A stretch of 48,861 nt of DNA from Lachnospiraceae bacterium. GTDB lineage: Bacteria; Bacillota; Clostridia; Lachnospirales; Lachnospiraceae. A program made the position numbers and the translations under genes. Shown piece after piece: positions 31,962 to 41,160 of the stretch; within the stretch, counting starts at the first letter, position 1; the number at the start of each line of letters is the position of its first letter. The stretch covers positions 1 through 48,861 of the forward strand of contig CAJTEM010000035.1 in the NCBI GenBank assembly GCA_910575255.1, given 5' to 3'. The notes beneath the pieces are model-generated. The model searched no databases. It was not told the origin of the DNA and was given only the letters and a program-made list of their open reading frames with translations.

Positions 31962-34900
31962 TACTTTTTTGACTCCTAATACGGTCTTCTCACCATTGAT
32001 ACTCCACTCCTTGACATAACCGTCCGTCTCTCCGGTACGGATCTGGTCTGCCAATACCTCCTTTGCGATCGCATCTCTGTGCATCTCAAACAAGCCGGCA
32101 ATCCGCTCATTTCCCTCCTGATACACACAGATGTGGTCTGTCACTTCAAATCCGGCTTCCTTACGCATCGTCTGAATCTTGCTCACCAGTTCCCGGACAA
32201 ACCCTTCCTCCACCAGTTCCGGCGTCAGATTGGTGTCCATGGCCACCGTAACCTGATTGTCACCCTCAGACACATAGCCGTCGGTCTGGGCCATGTCAAT
32301 CAGCAGATCCTCTTCCCTTAACACCACCATCTCGCCGCCGAACTCGAACTTCAAAGCTCCCTCGGCCTTCAAGGTATCCATGGCAGCATTCCCGTCGATC
32401 TCCGCCAGGGCCTTGCGGATATTTCCCAGCTGCTTGCCGTACTTTGGCCCGACTGTCTTTAGCTGGGGCTTGAAGCTATAGGTGGTAAAGCTGCGCACAT
32501 CCTCCACAAATTCCACGGATTTCACATTCAGTTCATCCTCAATGATCTCCACGTAGAAGGGGGACAGCTCATGGTCTGCCTTCACAAACATCTTCCCGAT
32601 GGGCTGGCGGTTCTTTAAGTTGGCCGTATTCCTGGCCGCCCGGCCCAGCACCACAATCTTCAGGACCTCATCCATATCTGCTTCCAGCTGAAAGTCGATA
32701 TGGCTCTTTTCCACTGCCGGGAAATCACACAAGTGTACGCTCTCCGGCGCATATCTGTCAATGCTTCTCACCAGGTTCTGGTAAATGTCCTCCGTCATAA
32801 AAGGAATCATGGGCGCCGCCGCCTTGGCCGTCGTCACCAAAGCCGTATACAGGGTCATATAGGCATTGATCTTATCCTGCTCCATACCCTTGGCCCAGAA
32901 ACGCTCCCGGCTCCGTCTCACATACCAGTTGCTCATATCATCCACAAACTCCTGCAGAGCCCGGGCAGCCTCCGGAATCCGGTAATCCGCCAGGTTCTCA
33001 TCCACGCTCTTTACCATGGAATTCATCTTGGATAAGAGCCACTTATCCATCACCGGCAGCTTCTCATATTCCAATTCATACCGGGTGGCATCGAACTGGT
33101 CAATATTGGCATACAGCACAAAGAAGGCATAGGTGTTCCACAGGGTTCCCATGAACTTGCGCTGTCCCTCCTGCACTGCCTTCCCGTGGAAACGGTTCGG
33201 CAGCCAGGGAGCGCTGTTAATATAGAAATACCAGCGGATCGCGTCCGCCCCGTAAGTAGCCAGGGCGTCAAAGGGATCCACCGCATTGCCCTTGCTCTTG
33301 CTCATCTTCTGGCCGTTCTCGTCCTGCACATGCCCAAGCACAATCACATTCTTATAGGGCGCCTGGTTAAAGATCAGGGTGGAAATGGCCAGCAGGGAAT
33401 AGAACCATCCCCGGGTCTGATCCACTGCCTCGGAGATAAAGTCCGCCGGGAACTGCTGCCGGAACAATTCCTGGTTCTCAAAGGGATAGTGATGCTGGGC
33501 AAAGGGCATGGCTCCGGAATCAAACCAGCAGTCAATGACCTCCGGCACCCGCTTCATCTGCTCTCCACACTCCGGGCAGGTAAGGGTTACCTCATCGATA
33601 AAAGGCCGGTGCAGTTCGATATTCTCCGGACAGTTCGGGGACATTGCCTTTAACTCCTCAATACTGCCGACCGAATGCTGATGGCCGCACCCGCAGCACT
33701 CCCAGATATTCAAGGGAGTCCCCCAGTACCGGTTACGGCTGATGCCCCAATCCTGCACATTCTCCAGCCAGTCGCCAAAACGTCCCTTGCCGATGCTCTC
33801 CGGAATCCAGTTGATGGTATTGTTATTGCGGATCAAATCCTCCTTCACCGCCGTCATCTTGATAAACCAGGATTCCCGCGCATAGTAAATCAGCGGCGTA
33901 TCGCAGCGCCAGCAGTGGGGATAGCTGTGCTCAAAGGAGGGCGCCGAGAACAGCAGGCCCTTTTCCTCCAGTTCCTTTAGTACCAGGGGATCCGCCTTCT
34001 TCACAAAAGTGCCTGCCCAGGGAGTCTCCCCGGTCATCTCGCCCTTGGCATCCACCAGCTGCACAAAGGGGAGATCGTATTTGCGTCCCACCTTGGAGTC
34101 ATCCTCACCAAAGGCCGGCGCAATGTGTACCACACCGGTACCGTCTGTCAAGGTTACATACGTGTCACATACTACATAAAATGCTTTCTTCTTCTGTCTC
34201 TCGCAAACCGAATTGGCATAGGGAAGCAGAGGTTCGTATTCCTTGTATTCCAGGTCCTTTCCCTGATAACGTTCCAGAACCGTATATTCTCCCTCCAGAA
34301 CCGTATCGCACAAAGCCTCCGCCAGATAGTAGGTATAGTCACCGCTTTTAACCTTCACATAACTCTCATCCGGATTCACACATAATGCCACGTTGCTGGG
34401 CAAAGTCCAGGGCGTGGTGGTCCATGCCAGAATATAGGCATCCTCACCCTTGACCGGGAAACGGGCAATGGCGGAACGCTCTTTCACATCCTTATACCCC
34501 TGGGCCACCTCATGGCTGGACAAAGGGGTCCCGCAGCGCGGGCAGTAGGGCACAATCTTAAATCCCTTGTAGAGCAGCCCCTTTTCCCAGATCTGCTTCA
34601 ATGCCCACCACTCCGACTCAATAAAATCATTGTGGTAGGTGACATAGGGATTATCCATGTCTGCCCAAAAGCCTACAGTGCCGGAGAAATCCTCCCACAT
34701 CCCCTTGTACTTCCAGACACTCTCCTTACAATGGGCAATGAAGGGCTCCAGGCCGTACTGCTCGATCTGCTCCTTGCCGTCTAAGCCCAGCATCCGCTCC
34801 ACTTCCAGTTCCACCGGCAGGCCATGGGTATCCCATCCTGCTTTTCGGGGAACCATGCTTCCCTTCATGGCCCGGTAGCGCGGAATCATATCCTTGATCA

Positions 34901-35087
34901 CCCGGGTCAGCACATGGCCGATGTGGGGCTTGCCGTTAGCCGTAGGCGGGCCGTCATAAAAAGTATAGGTCGGGCCATCCTTACGGCTGTCCATGCTCTT
35001 CTGGAAGATATCGTGATCCTTCCAGAACTTCTCAACCTTCTTTTCCCGGTCTACAAATTTTAAATCTGTAGATACTTTCTCATACAT
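31959..35087 (-). CDS. ileS: Isoleucyl-tRNA synthetase (eukaryote-like type, by length and motifs)
   Basis: 1042 residues. Attaches isoleucine to tRNA-Ile. The HIGH motif is PHIGH (54-58) and the KMSKS motif is in NGQKMSKSKGN (about 595). The editing domain lies between (TTTPWTLPSNVALCV). The GWDTHGLPVELEVE segment and the length fit the second type of bacterial IleRS, often tolerant of mupirocin; this is by resemblance only. I start at 35087 because GGAGG lies 8 bp upstream; an in-frame upstream start lacks one. Expression is controlled by the T-box leader at 35252-35550 and a consensus promoter. Confidence 0.96.
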   Translation of the reverse strand: MYEKVSTDLKFVDREKKVEKFWKDHDIFQKSMDSRKDGPTYTFYDGPPTANGKPHIGHVLTRVIKDMIPRYRAMKGSMVPRKAGWDTHGLPVELEVERMLGLDGKEQIEQYGLEPFIAHCKESVWKYKGMWEDFSGTVGFWADMDNPYVTYHNDFIESEWWALKQIWEKGLLYKGFKIVPYCPRCGTPLSSHEVAQGYKDVKERSAIARFPVKGEDAYILAWTTTPWTLPSNVALCVNPDESYVKVKSGDYTYYLAEALCDTVLEGEYTVLERYQGKDLEYKEYEPLLPYANSVCERQKKKAFYVVCDTYVTLTDGTGVVHIAPAFGEDDSKVGRKYDLPFVQLVDAKGEMTGETPWAGTFVKKADPLVLKELEEKGLLFSAPSFEHSYPHCWRCDTPLIYYARESWFIKMTAVKEDLIRNNNTINWIPESIGKGRFGDWLENVQDWGISRNRYWGTPLNIWECCGCGHQHSVGSIEELKAMSPNCPENIELHRPFIDEVTLTCPECGEQMKRVPEVIDCWFDSGAMPFAQHHYPFENQELFRQQFPADFISEAVDQTRGWFYSLLAISTLIFNQAPYKNVIVLGHVQDENGQKMSKSKGNAVDPFDALATYGADAIRWYFYINSAPWLPNRFHGKAVQEGQRKFMGTLWNTYAFFVLYANIDQFDATRYELEYEKLPVMDKWLLSKMNSMVKSVDENLADYRIPEAARALQEFVDDMSNWYVRRSRERFWAKGMEQDKINAYMTLYTALVTTAKAAAPMIPFMTEDIYQNLVRSIDRYAPESVHLCDFPAVEKSHIDFQLEADMDEVLKIVVLGRAARNTANLKNRQPIGKMFVKADHELSPFYVEIIEDELNVKSVEFVEDVRSFTTYSFKPQLKTVGPKYGKQLGNIRKALAEIDGNAAMDTLKAEGALKFEFGGEMVVLREEDLLIDMAQTDGYVSEGDNQVTVAMDTNLTPELVEEGFVRELVSKIQTMRKEAGFEVTDHICVYQEGNERIAGLFEMHRDAIAKEVLADQIRTGETDGYVKEWSINGEKTVLGVKKV

Positions 35088-35132
35088 TTCGATTACCTCC
35101 GTTTTTGTGGCAAGGCGGATACCAGCGTGCAC

Positions 35133-35251
35133 ATCCTGCCCCGCAGGATTCTCCGCCTGCGGCGGGCCGCTTCAGCGACAGAATTCCTCTCCGCCGCAGT
35201 GCGATCCCCGCGGAGCGTTTTTGTATCATAGAATGCACTTTTCTGTGATAC
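35133..35251. other. Leader segment between the T-box terminator and ileS, with a palindrome
   Basis: TTTTTGTATCA (35218-35228) and TGATACAAAAA (35246-35256) are perfect 11-bp arms; one arm is the T run of the T-box terminator. Further GC-rich partial stems follow (CCGCAGGATTC / GAATCCTGCGG-like sequence near 35143-35160). No ORF is evident. Confidence 0.45.
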
Positions 35252-35550
35252 AAAAAGGCTTCCGTCCCGTAATAAGGACGAAAGCCTGGCTTCGCTCTAC
35301 CACCTATTACTGCATACCAACATATGCGCTCCCGGTAACGGCGGGACTGCCGGCACGACCTACTCAAACACATCTTTGGCTTTACCATCCACGCCTGTCT
35401 CTTTCAGCCTGCAACTCAGGAGTGATCTTCGGCGTCCGCCTGCCGGTCCCGGGCTTCCACCATCCCCGGATCGCTGTCACCACTTTGCGGCCCTACTCTC
35501 TCCGTCACCGTCTTTTTCTATCGAATGTCGTTTTTTTAACAGCATTCTTT
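35252..35550 (-). promoter_or_regulatory. T-box riboswitch (tRNA-Ile responsive) upstream of ileS
   Basis: On the minus strand: a long stem I region, with GAAG-ATC-ACTCC where ATC (35424-35426) is the isoleucine specifier codon; a GAGTTGCAGG stretch typical of stem I; a T-box region GGTGGTAGAGCGAAG with the TGGT bulge at 35299-35302 that pairs with the tRNA acceptor end (A discriminator fits tRNA-Ile); and a terminator GGCTTTCGTCC/GGGACGGAAGCC (35257-35286) followed by five T. Uncharged tRNA-Ile should favour the antiterminator and read-through into ileS. Confidence 0.88.
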
Positions 35551-35562
35551 TTCATAAGAGCT

Positions 35563-35591
35563 ATTATATTGATTCCTCAGGAAATTGTCAA
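35563..35591 (-). promoter_or_regulatory. Consensus promoter of the ileS T-box transcript
   Basis: Minus-strand TTGACA (35586-35591), 17-bp spacer, TATAAT (35563-35568); both hexamers are perfect. Confidence 0.85.
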
Positions 35592-35633
35592 GAGTTGAGA
35601 AATACTTTGATTGATATTTTTTTGTCAACCGGT

Positions 35634-35662
35634 TTGATTTTTCCGGCATTTAATGTTATACT
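35634..35662 (+). promoter_or_regulatory. Promoter of pncB
   Basis: TTGATT (35634-35639), 17-bp spacer, TATACT (35657-35662). Just upstream, TCAACCGGTTTGA (35625-35637) is a near-palindrome overlapping the -35 and could be an operator; no regulator can be named. Confidence 0.6.
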
Positions 35663-35729
35663 ACTTTTCAAATTTTACAGCCGGAATGCTGTACTGGCGC
35701 CGACATCTAACATATGAGGGAGGATTATT

Positions 35730-37190
35730 ATGAACAACAGAAATCTTACGTTATTGACCGATCTGTATGAGCTGACGATGATGCAGGGATATTTCAAAGA
35801 AAAGGATGCCAATGAAACCGTCATTTTTGACGCTTTTTTCCGTGCAAATCCCAGCAATGCCGGCTACTCGGTCTGCGCCGGTCTGGAGCAGGTGATTGAG
35901 TATCTCCAAAATCTCCATTTTGACACCGACGATATTGCTTATCTGCGTTCTACCGGGCTTTTTGAAGAAGATTTTCTTGCCTATCTGAAGGATTTCCGGT
36001 TCTCGGGTGATATCTATGCAATCCCGGAGGGTACCGTAATCTTTCCACGTGAGCCGCTGGTCAAGGTGATCGCTCCTATCATGGAAGCCCAGCTGATTGA
36101 GACCGCGCTTTTAAACATCATCAACCATCAGTCCCTCATCGCCACCAAGGCTGCCAGAGTAGTCTATGCCGCCCAGGGAGACGGTGTCATGGAATTCGGG
36201 CTGCGGCGTGCGCAGGGACCGGATGCCGGTATCTATGGAGCCCGGGCAGCAATGATCGCCGGCTGCATCGGCACTTCCAATGTGCTCTGCGGCAAGATGT
36301 TCGATGTGCCGGTCAAGGGGACTCATGCCCACAGCTGGATTATGAGCTTTCCGGATGAGCTGACTGCCTTCCGTACCTATGCGCGTCTGTATCCCACTGC
36401 CTGCATTCTTCTGGTCGATACCTATGACACTCTGGGATCCGGTGTTCCGAATGCCATCAAGGTCTTCACGGAGATGCGGGAAACCGGCATTCCTCTGAAT
36501 TTCTACGGGATCCGTCTGGACAGCGGCGACCTGGCCTATCTTTCCAAGGAAGCCAAGAAAATGCTGGATGCCGCCGGATTCCCGGATGCCGTGATCTCCG
36601 CCTCCAATGATCTGGATGAGACCCTGATCACCTCCTTAAAGCTGCAGGGCGCCACCATCAATTCCTGGGGTGTGGGCACCAACCTGATTACTTCCAAGGA
36701 TTGCCCGTCCTTTGGCGGTGTCTACAAGCTGGCTGCCATCCAGGACAAAAAGACCGGCAAATTCATTCCCAAGATCAAGCTTTCTGAGAATGCCGAGAAG
36801 ATCACCAACCCGGGCAACAAGACCATTCAGCGCATTTATAATAAGAATACCGGCAAGATCATCGCTGACCTGATCTGCCTCGTAGAGGAAAGCTATGATT
36901 CCTCCAATTCCCTGCTGCTGTTTGATCCCATCCAGACCTGGAAGAAGACTCATCTTGCCCCGGACAGCTATACCCTGCGGGAGCTGCTGGTGCCTGTCTT
37001 TAAGAACGGAGAATGCGTGTACCAGTCTCCTAAGGTTATGGAGATCCGCGACTATTGCCATCAGGAGCTGAATACGCTCTGGGAGGAGTCTCTGCGTCTC
37101 GAATATCCGCACCGTGTTCATGTGGATCTCTCCAATGAGCTCTGGCATCTGAAAAATCAGCTGCTGGACAGCTATCATTACAATGATTAA
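35730..37190 (+). CDS. pncB: Nicotinate phosphoribosyltransferase
   Basis: 486 residues. Converts nicotinate and PRPP to nicotinate mononucleotide in NAD salvage. Landmarks: LTDLYELTMMQGYF at the N-terminus, FGLRRAQGPDAG (about 156), the active-site His region GTHAHSW (about 197-203) and FYGIRLDSGDLAYLS (about 258-272). GGGAGGATTATT precedes the ATG. It is monocistronic with its own promoter and a terminator about 160 bp after the stop, and divergent from ileS. Confidence 0.95.
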   Translation: MNNRNLTLLTDLYELTMMQGYFKEKDANETVIFDAFFRANPSNAGYSVCAGLEQVIEYLQNLHFDTDDIAYLRSTGLFEEDFLAYLKDFRFSGDIYAIPEGTVIFPREPLVKVIAPIMEAQLIETALLNIINHQSLIATKAARVVYAAQGDGVMEFGLRRAQGPDAGIYGARAAMIAGCIGTSNVLCGKMFDVPVKGTHAHSWIMSFPDELTAFRTYARLYPTACILLVDTYDTLGSGVPNAIKVFTEMRETGIPLNFYGIRLDSGDLAYLSKEAKKMLDAAGFPDAVISASNDLDETLITSLKLQGATINSWGVGTNLITSKDCPSFGGVYKLAAIQDKKTGKFIPKIKLSENAEKITNPGNKTIQRIYNKNTGKIIADLICLVEESYDSSNSLLLFDPIQTWKKTHLAPDSYTLRELLVPVFKNGECVYQSPKVMEIRDYCHQELNTLWEESLRLEYPHRVHVDLSNELWHLKNQLLDSYHYND

Positions 37191-37350
37191 GGGTGTTCAT
37201 TTTTTATTCACAATTGTTCACAGATTTTCTATATTTATGATAAACCTGCTTCATAAATTCTTCGTATACTAAGATCATCAAAGGAACAGACAAGAAAGAA
37301 CTTATCCGAATTTATTCATAACGACATTCAGACAATTTTTTTTCATAATC

Positions 37351-37390
37351 GCCGGCGGCTATCGCAGTAGCTGCCGGCTCCTCCCTTTTT
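37351..37390 (+). terminator. Terminator downstream of pncB
   Basis: GCCGGC-G-GCTA and TAGC-T-GCCGGC arms (37351-37378) followed by CCTCCC and five T. The 160 bp between the pncB stop and this stem is AT-rich and holds no gene. Confidence 0.65.
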
Positions 37391-37452
37391 CCGGCTCTTT
37401 TGCAAGTCTTCTTTAAAAACTTACTCAATAAGCCAACGCCCCGTTACTCCGC

Positions 37453-37973
37453 CTATATCAGATCCCTCTTTCTGAATTCATAATAAACCCCGTCTTCATC
37501 AGCGCTCCCGCAGACAACATCTGCGCCGTCTTTCAATTTCTGGCAGGAATTCCCCATTGCCACGGCAACCCCCCGCGCACTCTGGCATCTGCCAGTCATT
37601 CATAACATCGCCAAAGGCAACCGTGTCCGCTAAGTCCGCGCCATAGTATTCACAGACGCGCTCCATGGCCTCGCCCTTGTCCATGTCCTTACGTATAATC
37701 TCGCCGTTATAACAGTCGGCGTCTTTGGCATAGGGATGCACTACATAATGAAACTTCTGTTCCAGATACGGTTTTGTTTTTTCAATATCCGCCAGGCCGG
37801 TACAGATAAAGCCCAGCTTATATGATCCCTTGCGGGGATATTTTGTATACGGCTTTACTCCCACGTCAGAATCCAGTTTCTTCTTCATCCGGATCAGCTC
37901 CGAATTCGACAAATCTGCCGCCGCGCCGGTAAGGATTTCCTGAAGGCTGTCGTCAGTATAAATCCCCTCCGGG
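37453..37973 (-). pseudogene. HAD-superfamily (Cof-type) hydrolase remnant: N-terminus missing, frameshifted
   Basis: The readable part starts in the cap-domain region (IYTDDSLQEILTGAAADLSN) and continues through PRKGSYKLGFICTG, DKGEAMERVCEYYG and DTVAFGDVMND, which is the C-terminal HAD motif. The N-terminal DxD motif region is absent. In a G6 run (37569-37574 as C on the plus strand) the frame breaks. Shifting one base restores VAVAMGNSCQKLKDGADVVC and then DEDGVYYEFRKRDLI with a stop at 37453-37455. Truncated and frameshifted, it is not functional, unless the frameshift alone is a sequencing error. Confidence 0.8.
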
Positions 37974-38372
37974 CTTTACCGTATCTCCCTGCGTCACATG
38001 GGCTTTATAACACTTTCCGCCAAGTTCTACGGTATTTAGCCCCACATGGATCGGCAGCTCCTGTAAGCGGACTGCAGATTACATTCTTTTCCGGTTCCGA
38101 AAAAGCCTCCGCGGGCGTATCGGTCTTTTCTTCCGCCAAAGCCTCCTGCTCTGACAGTTCTTTGTTAAACATTTTCATATTTGACAGGATATAGGTAAAA
38201 ATGAATCCTGCCGCAATCGAAACAGCCGTACCAACCAAAAAGTTCAGCATGCTGGCTGCCGGCACACAGACGAATCCGGCGATTCCTGCGGTTCCCGGAG
38301 CCGTATTCAGCAGGTCCCCCGATACCGTTTTTAATGGAGCACTAGTGCCTTAAATCTCATTTTCTTTTTCAT
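37953..38372 (-). pseudogene. PTS permease remnant (EIIC C-terminus joined to EIIA pieces)
   Basis: After an ATG with AAAGGAG upstream (38372) the frame stops within 14 codons. Then a PTS EIIC C-terminal piece is readable (GDLLNTAPGTAGIAGFVCVP, LNFLVGTAVSIAAGFIFTYI) with a linker and the start of an EIIA-Glc-like domain (NVICSPLTG). There the sequence jumps to the late EIIA part in another frame (LPIHVGLNTVELGGKCYKAH, TQGDTVKPGGDLY, stop at 37953-37955). At least two internal deletions are needed to explain this. It resembles beta-glucoside/trehalose-type EIIBCA proteins and overlaps the HAD remnant. Confidence 0.8.
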
Positions 38373-38520
38373 ATACTTGTCTCCTTTAGTTTTTGTTATA
38401 ATATAAGTATAACATACAACGCTTAAAAAGCTGATAGTTAAATGATAATTTCTAGGAAATATCAGAAATTGTCTTATTCTTTGCATAACCTATAACATCA
38501 TCTGGCTTTCTCGCAATAAA

Positions 38521-40086
38521 TCAAGAAACATAAACCTTTATCGCTACGACAACCCCACCTTCCACTTCAACGGAAATACCTATGGGGTCTTCAAATTGAC
38601 TTGGAGATTTTTGATATTCGGCACACTCATCCGATATAATACGCAATATTTCATCCTTCCCGCCTGCAAAGGGTTTCTGTTCAAGCTCTCGCCACCAGAT
38701 ACAATTGTCGGATATCGGCAGACTGAGAGCATACCCCTCATGCTCACCGCCCCAATTTATCGGGCTGGCAAAAACTGTAAGTACCCCTGAATCAATATTA
38801 AAATACTTGTACTGGAATGCAAAAGCATAATAATTTCCGTTCGGAGTACCATCCTGAAAATACTGTATCATGCTAATATTGCCAGACTCAAAGTCATTGA
38901 AAACACGGTCAGAAAAGCTATCTGGCGATACAGTGCCACTGTACCAGGACTTAGAATTAAAATATTGGCTCAAATCTTCTGACTGGAACATACGCCCATG
39001 CCTTGCATAAATCTCATTTTTAGCTATACGCAAATTTGTAGCATCTATCCCTTTTAAGTCATTGTAGGTCATATACCTGAGATTGCTTTCTGGCAATATA
39101 AACTCAGATACTTCCTGTGGGGCTGACTGCTCTGGAGAAGCCAATGCATTATATGCACTTAAAATCGAATCATATGTATCCATACTTTTATCCTGCCCGC
39201 CCACAACAATTTCATATGCTGACTCATCTGTAACAGACTGCCACTCATCTTCCGTAACACTCTCATCATTAATCCTATAATCAGCAACCCATTGCCCAAC
39301 TGATGAATCAAAACTGGCATATCTGTCTGCATATGCAGTTTCAGTAAAAAACTTGTCTAATGTCAAAAGATGATATGCACTCTCTACAGAGCCAATGTCA
39401 TGCAGCTCCATAAGCCGGCCTGAACGCGGAGTATAAAAAAATTGATATGTTGTCCCTATATCATCAGACGCAAAGGAAATAACAGCATTGTCCGCATAAC
39501 TTAAAATGCGGAAACCACACCCAACATTTGTCCAAATAAAACACTCAGGAACATCATCATCATTTAAATACAGCATCGTGTAATATAAAGGCCCATACTC
39601 CTTCATGCCATCTGCATACTGCTGATAAGCTGCCAGAATTGCAGGGATATCTGGTGTCTCGGCTGAAGCCGGAGCTTCTGTGGAGGATTCTGAAAGTGCT
39701 TCTGTTGTATCCTTCACAACCGCCTCCGTACCCCTGACGGTTTCCTCGTATCCCTGGGTTGACTTTGAGTCATTTTTATTATCCCGACTGCCAAAATACA
39801 TAAATACCCCTGCAGCAATCACAGCAACTGAAGCACAAGACGCAATGGCTATCACAATACCCCTGGGAAACTTTGGCGGCTTACTGCCTGGCGCAGGATT
39901 AGGTTTCTGAGAACCTGTATTGGAAGAATAGCCGCCTGTGTTTGTATATTGACTGGCTTGCTGCATTCTTTGACTTGCATGGTTTGTTGCATCTGAAAAG
40001 CTAATCTTCTTCCCAACCTTTGCTCCACAATCAGGACAAACCACTGCTCCATCAGGAAGCTTACTTCCACACTGTGAACAAAACAT
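38521..40086 (-). CDS. Zinc-ribbon membrane protein with YARHG domain
   Basis: 521 residues. The N-terminus MFCSQCGSKLPDGAVVCPDC is a zinc ribbon (CxxC pairs). A Ser/Gln/Pro-rich linker, one membrane segment (about 78-98), an extracytoplasmic Ser/Thr/Glu-rich stretch, a mixed domain, then the YARHG motif region (AKNEIYARHGRMFQSEDLSQ, about 350) and a C-terminal beta-rich domain. Start at 40086 is chosen for the GGAGG 9 bp upstream. Such proteins are common, variable surface-related proteins in Clostridia; function unknown. It sits alone between decayed genes and is more AT-rich than the left part of the window, so acquisition is likely. Confidence 0.8.
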   Translation of the reverse strand: MFCSQCGSKLPDGAVVCPDCGAKVGKKISFSDATNHASQRMQQASQYTNTGGYSSNTGSQKPNPAPGSKPPKFPRGIVIAIASCASVAVIAAGVFMYFGSRDNKNDSKSTQGYEETVRGTEAVVKDTTEALSESSTEAPASAETPDIPAILAAYQQYADGMKEYGPLYYTMLYLNDDDVPECFIWTNVGCGFRILSYADNAVISFASDDIGTTYQFFYTPRSGRLMELHDIGSVESAYHLLTLDKFFTETAYADRYASFDSSVGQWVADYRINDESVTEDEWQSVTDESAYEIVVGGQDKSMDTYDSILSAYNALASPEQSAPQEVSEFILPESNLRYMTYNDLKGIDATNLRIAKNEIYARHGRMFQSEDLSQYFNSKSWYSGTVSPDSFSDRVFNDFESGNISMIQYFQDGTPNGNYYAFAFQYKYFNIDSGVLTVFASPINWGGEHEGYALSLPISDNCIWWRELEQKPFAGGKDEILRIISDECAEYQKSPSQFEDPIGISVEVEGGVVVAIKVYVS

Positions 40087-40172
40087 ACCTCTAATCCTCC
40101 TATAAAACATATTTTTGCAAAGCAAAAGGAGCCACGATGGCATCACAAATAAATCGTAGTTCCTTGAACTCC

Positions 40173-40212
40173 GATTTCTCACTCAGGATACTAGTGCTCC
40201 AGGCGAGAAATC
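40173..40212. repeat. Hairpin with 8-bp arms downstream of the RNA terminator
   Basis: GATTTCTC (40173-40180) pairs with GAGAAATC (40205-40212); a second near-palindrome AAATCGNAGTTC / GGAACTACGATTT lies at about 40150-40175. Both lie between the RNA unit and the zinc-ribbon gene. Confidence 0.5.
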
Positions 40213-40439
40213 AAAAACGAGGTGCCGGTATGCGTCCACACCAACACCTCGTAAATATATCTTAAGATTGACTTCACCAACTTCACAGCACAAAAAGATT
40301 GCACTTTTACTTCCAGTGCTTTATAATTACTGTGTGTATCGCTGATTCGTCAGCATTGTGTGGTAGCCTGTTTACCATCCTTGCCACGGGGAGTTGCGAC
40401 CTCTCCGTGGTGGTACACCTGTATCGTCCCTGATTTTCA
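40213..40439 (-). ncRNA. Candidate structured RNA or leader with its own promoter and terminator
   Basis: A promoter (40446-40474) and a strong T-tailed terminator enclose about 227 nt with no plausible ORF. The terminator has CGAGGTG/CACCTCG arms with an inner GGTGT/ATACC stem and is followed by TTTTTGA at 40213-40251. Inside, several hairpins are readable on the minus strand: CCACGG-GAG...CTC-CCGTGG, GCTGA-CGAA-TCAGC and GCACT...AGTGC. I do not recognise a known family. It may be an independent small RNA or an attenuating leader of the zinc-ribbon gene 127 bp downstream. Confidence 0.45.
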
Positions 40440-40445
40440 AGGTCT

Positions 40446-40474
40446 ATTTTAGCATACATATTTAGTAAAGGCAA
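40446..40474 (-). promoter_or_regulatory. Promoter of the candidate RNA
   Basis: Minus-strand TTGCCT (40469-40474), 17-bp spacer, TAAAAT (40446-40451). Confidence 0.5.
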
Positions 40475-40504
40475 CTAGAAAATCAAAGTGGAAAGTCAGT
40501 GAAA

Positions 40505-40720
40505 TCACCGCATACTCCTGGGATATTGATCCCCTTTCGTATATGAATGTTCACTTGTTTTTATCTTTTGAACAGTATATATTTCACCATTAATTTCATA
40601 CTCAGTAACATTTGATACAGCTTGCCCTAATATAGAATTATATAATGATGATGATGTTAGGGTCAAATAAAAGTTTTTTAATCGTCCCATCATTGATAGT
40701 ACCTTGAAAATTTCGCACAA
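40505..40720 (-). CDS. Short ORF of doubtful status
   Basis: 71 codons; the middle reads YEINGEIYTVQKIKTSEHSY, which looks protein-like, but I do not recognise a family and see no clear ribosome binding site. It lies among element remnants, just left of a transposase remnant, and may be a fragment. Confidence 0.25.
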   Translation of the reverse strand: MCEIFKVLSMMGRLKNFYLTLTSSSLYNSILGQAVSNVTEYEINGEIYTVQKIKTSEHSYTKGDQYPRSMR

Positions 40721-40791
40721 TCTCTGAATATTTTTGCTTTGATCGCTTCGTTTTACCTTTTTTGAAGAAATAGGGATGCTCTTCCGCCAAA

Positions 40792-41160
40792 TCAGATTAC
40801 TAAAATTGGATTTTGGGCATAGTGTCCCCTTTCCTTCCGAAAAGTAATTAATTTACGGACATTTAACGCGGCTGCTTTACACCCGAAGAAAAAACGGCTT
40901 GGAATGCAGCCTCTCACCTGCATCCGGTCTGCATGGTAAATACGTCTCAATATCGAAGGAACTGTTTCCACTCCATTCCGTATCCGGGAGAGCTGTTTGT
41001 ATTCTTCTGTTTTCATTTCCCGGTTGGCCTGCGGGACATTCCACAACCCGGTTACCGGCAGCATTCAGTTTGAAATCTGCATAAATATCCGGCACCTCTG
41101 TACCGGTGATAGCTGTTGGAGCCAGCCTGACATTCTGCTCTTTTGCCTGCTTTTGCTTAT
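40792..41160 (-). pseudogene. IS1182-type transposase remnant (C-terminal part, frameshifted)
   Basis: The right part reads VRLAPTAITGTEVPDIYADF and KLNAAGNRVVECPAG. Then the frame changes and continues as EEYKQLSRIRNGVETVPSIL, RRIYHADRMQVRGCIPSRFF and KLITFRKERGHYAQNPI. These match the order of motifs at the C-terminus of IS1182-like DDE transposases (RxRxGVE...LRRxYHxD...CAQNP). The N-terminal catalytic part is missing. Non-functional. Confidence 0.75.

Noticed and set aside
38338-40202. ACTAGTGCTCC at both edges of the zinc-ribbon gene region considered as attachment sites
   Set aside because: The strings are 11 bp, in inverted orientation and with no shared flanks; too short to support an insertion model.
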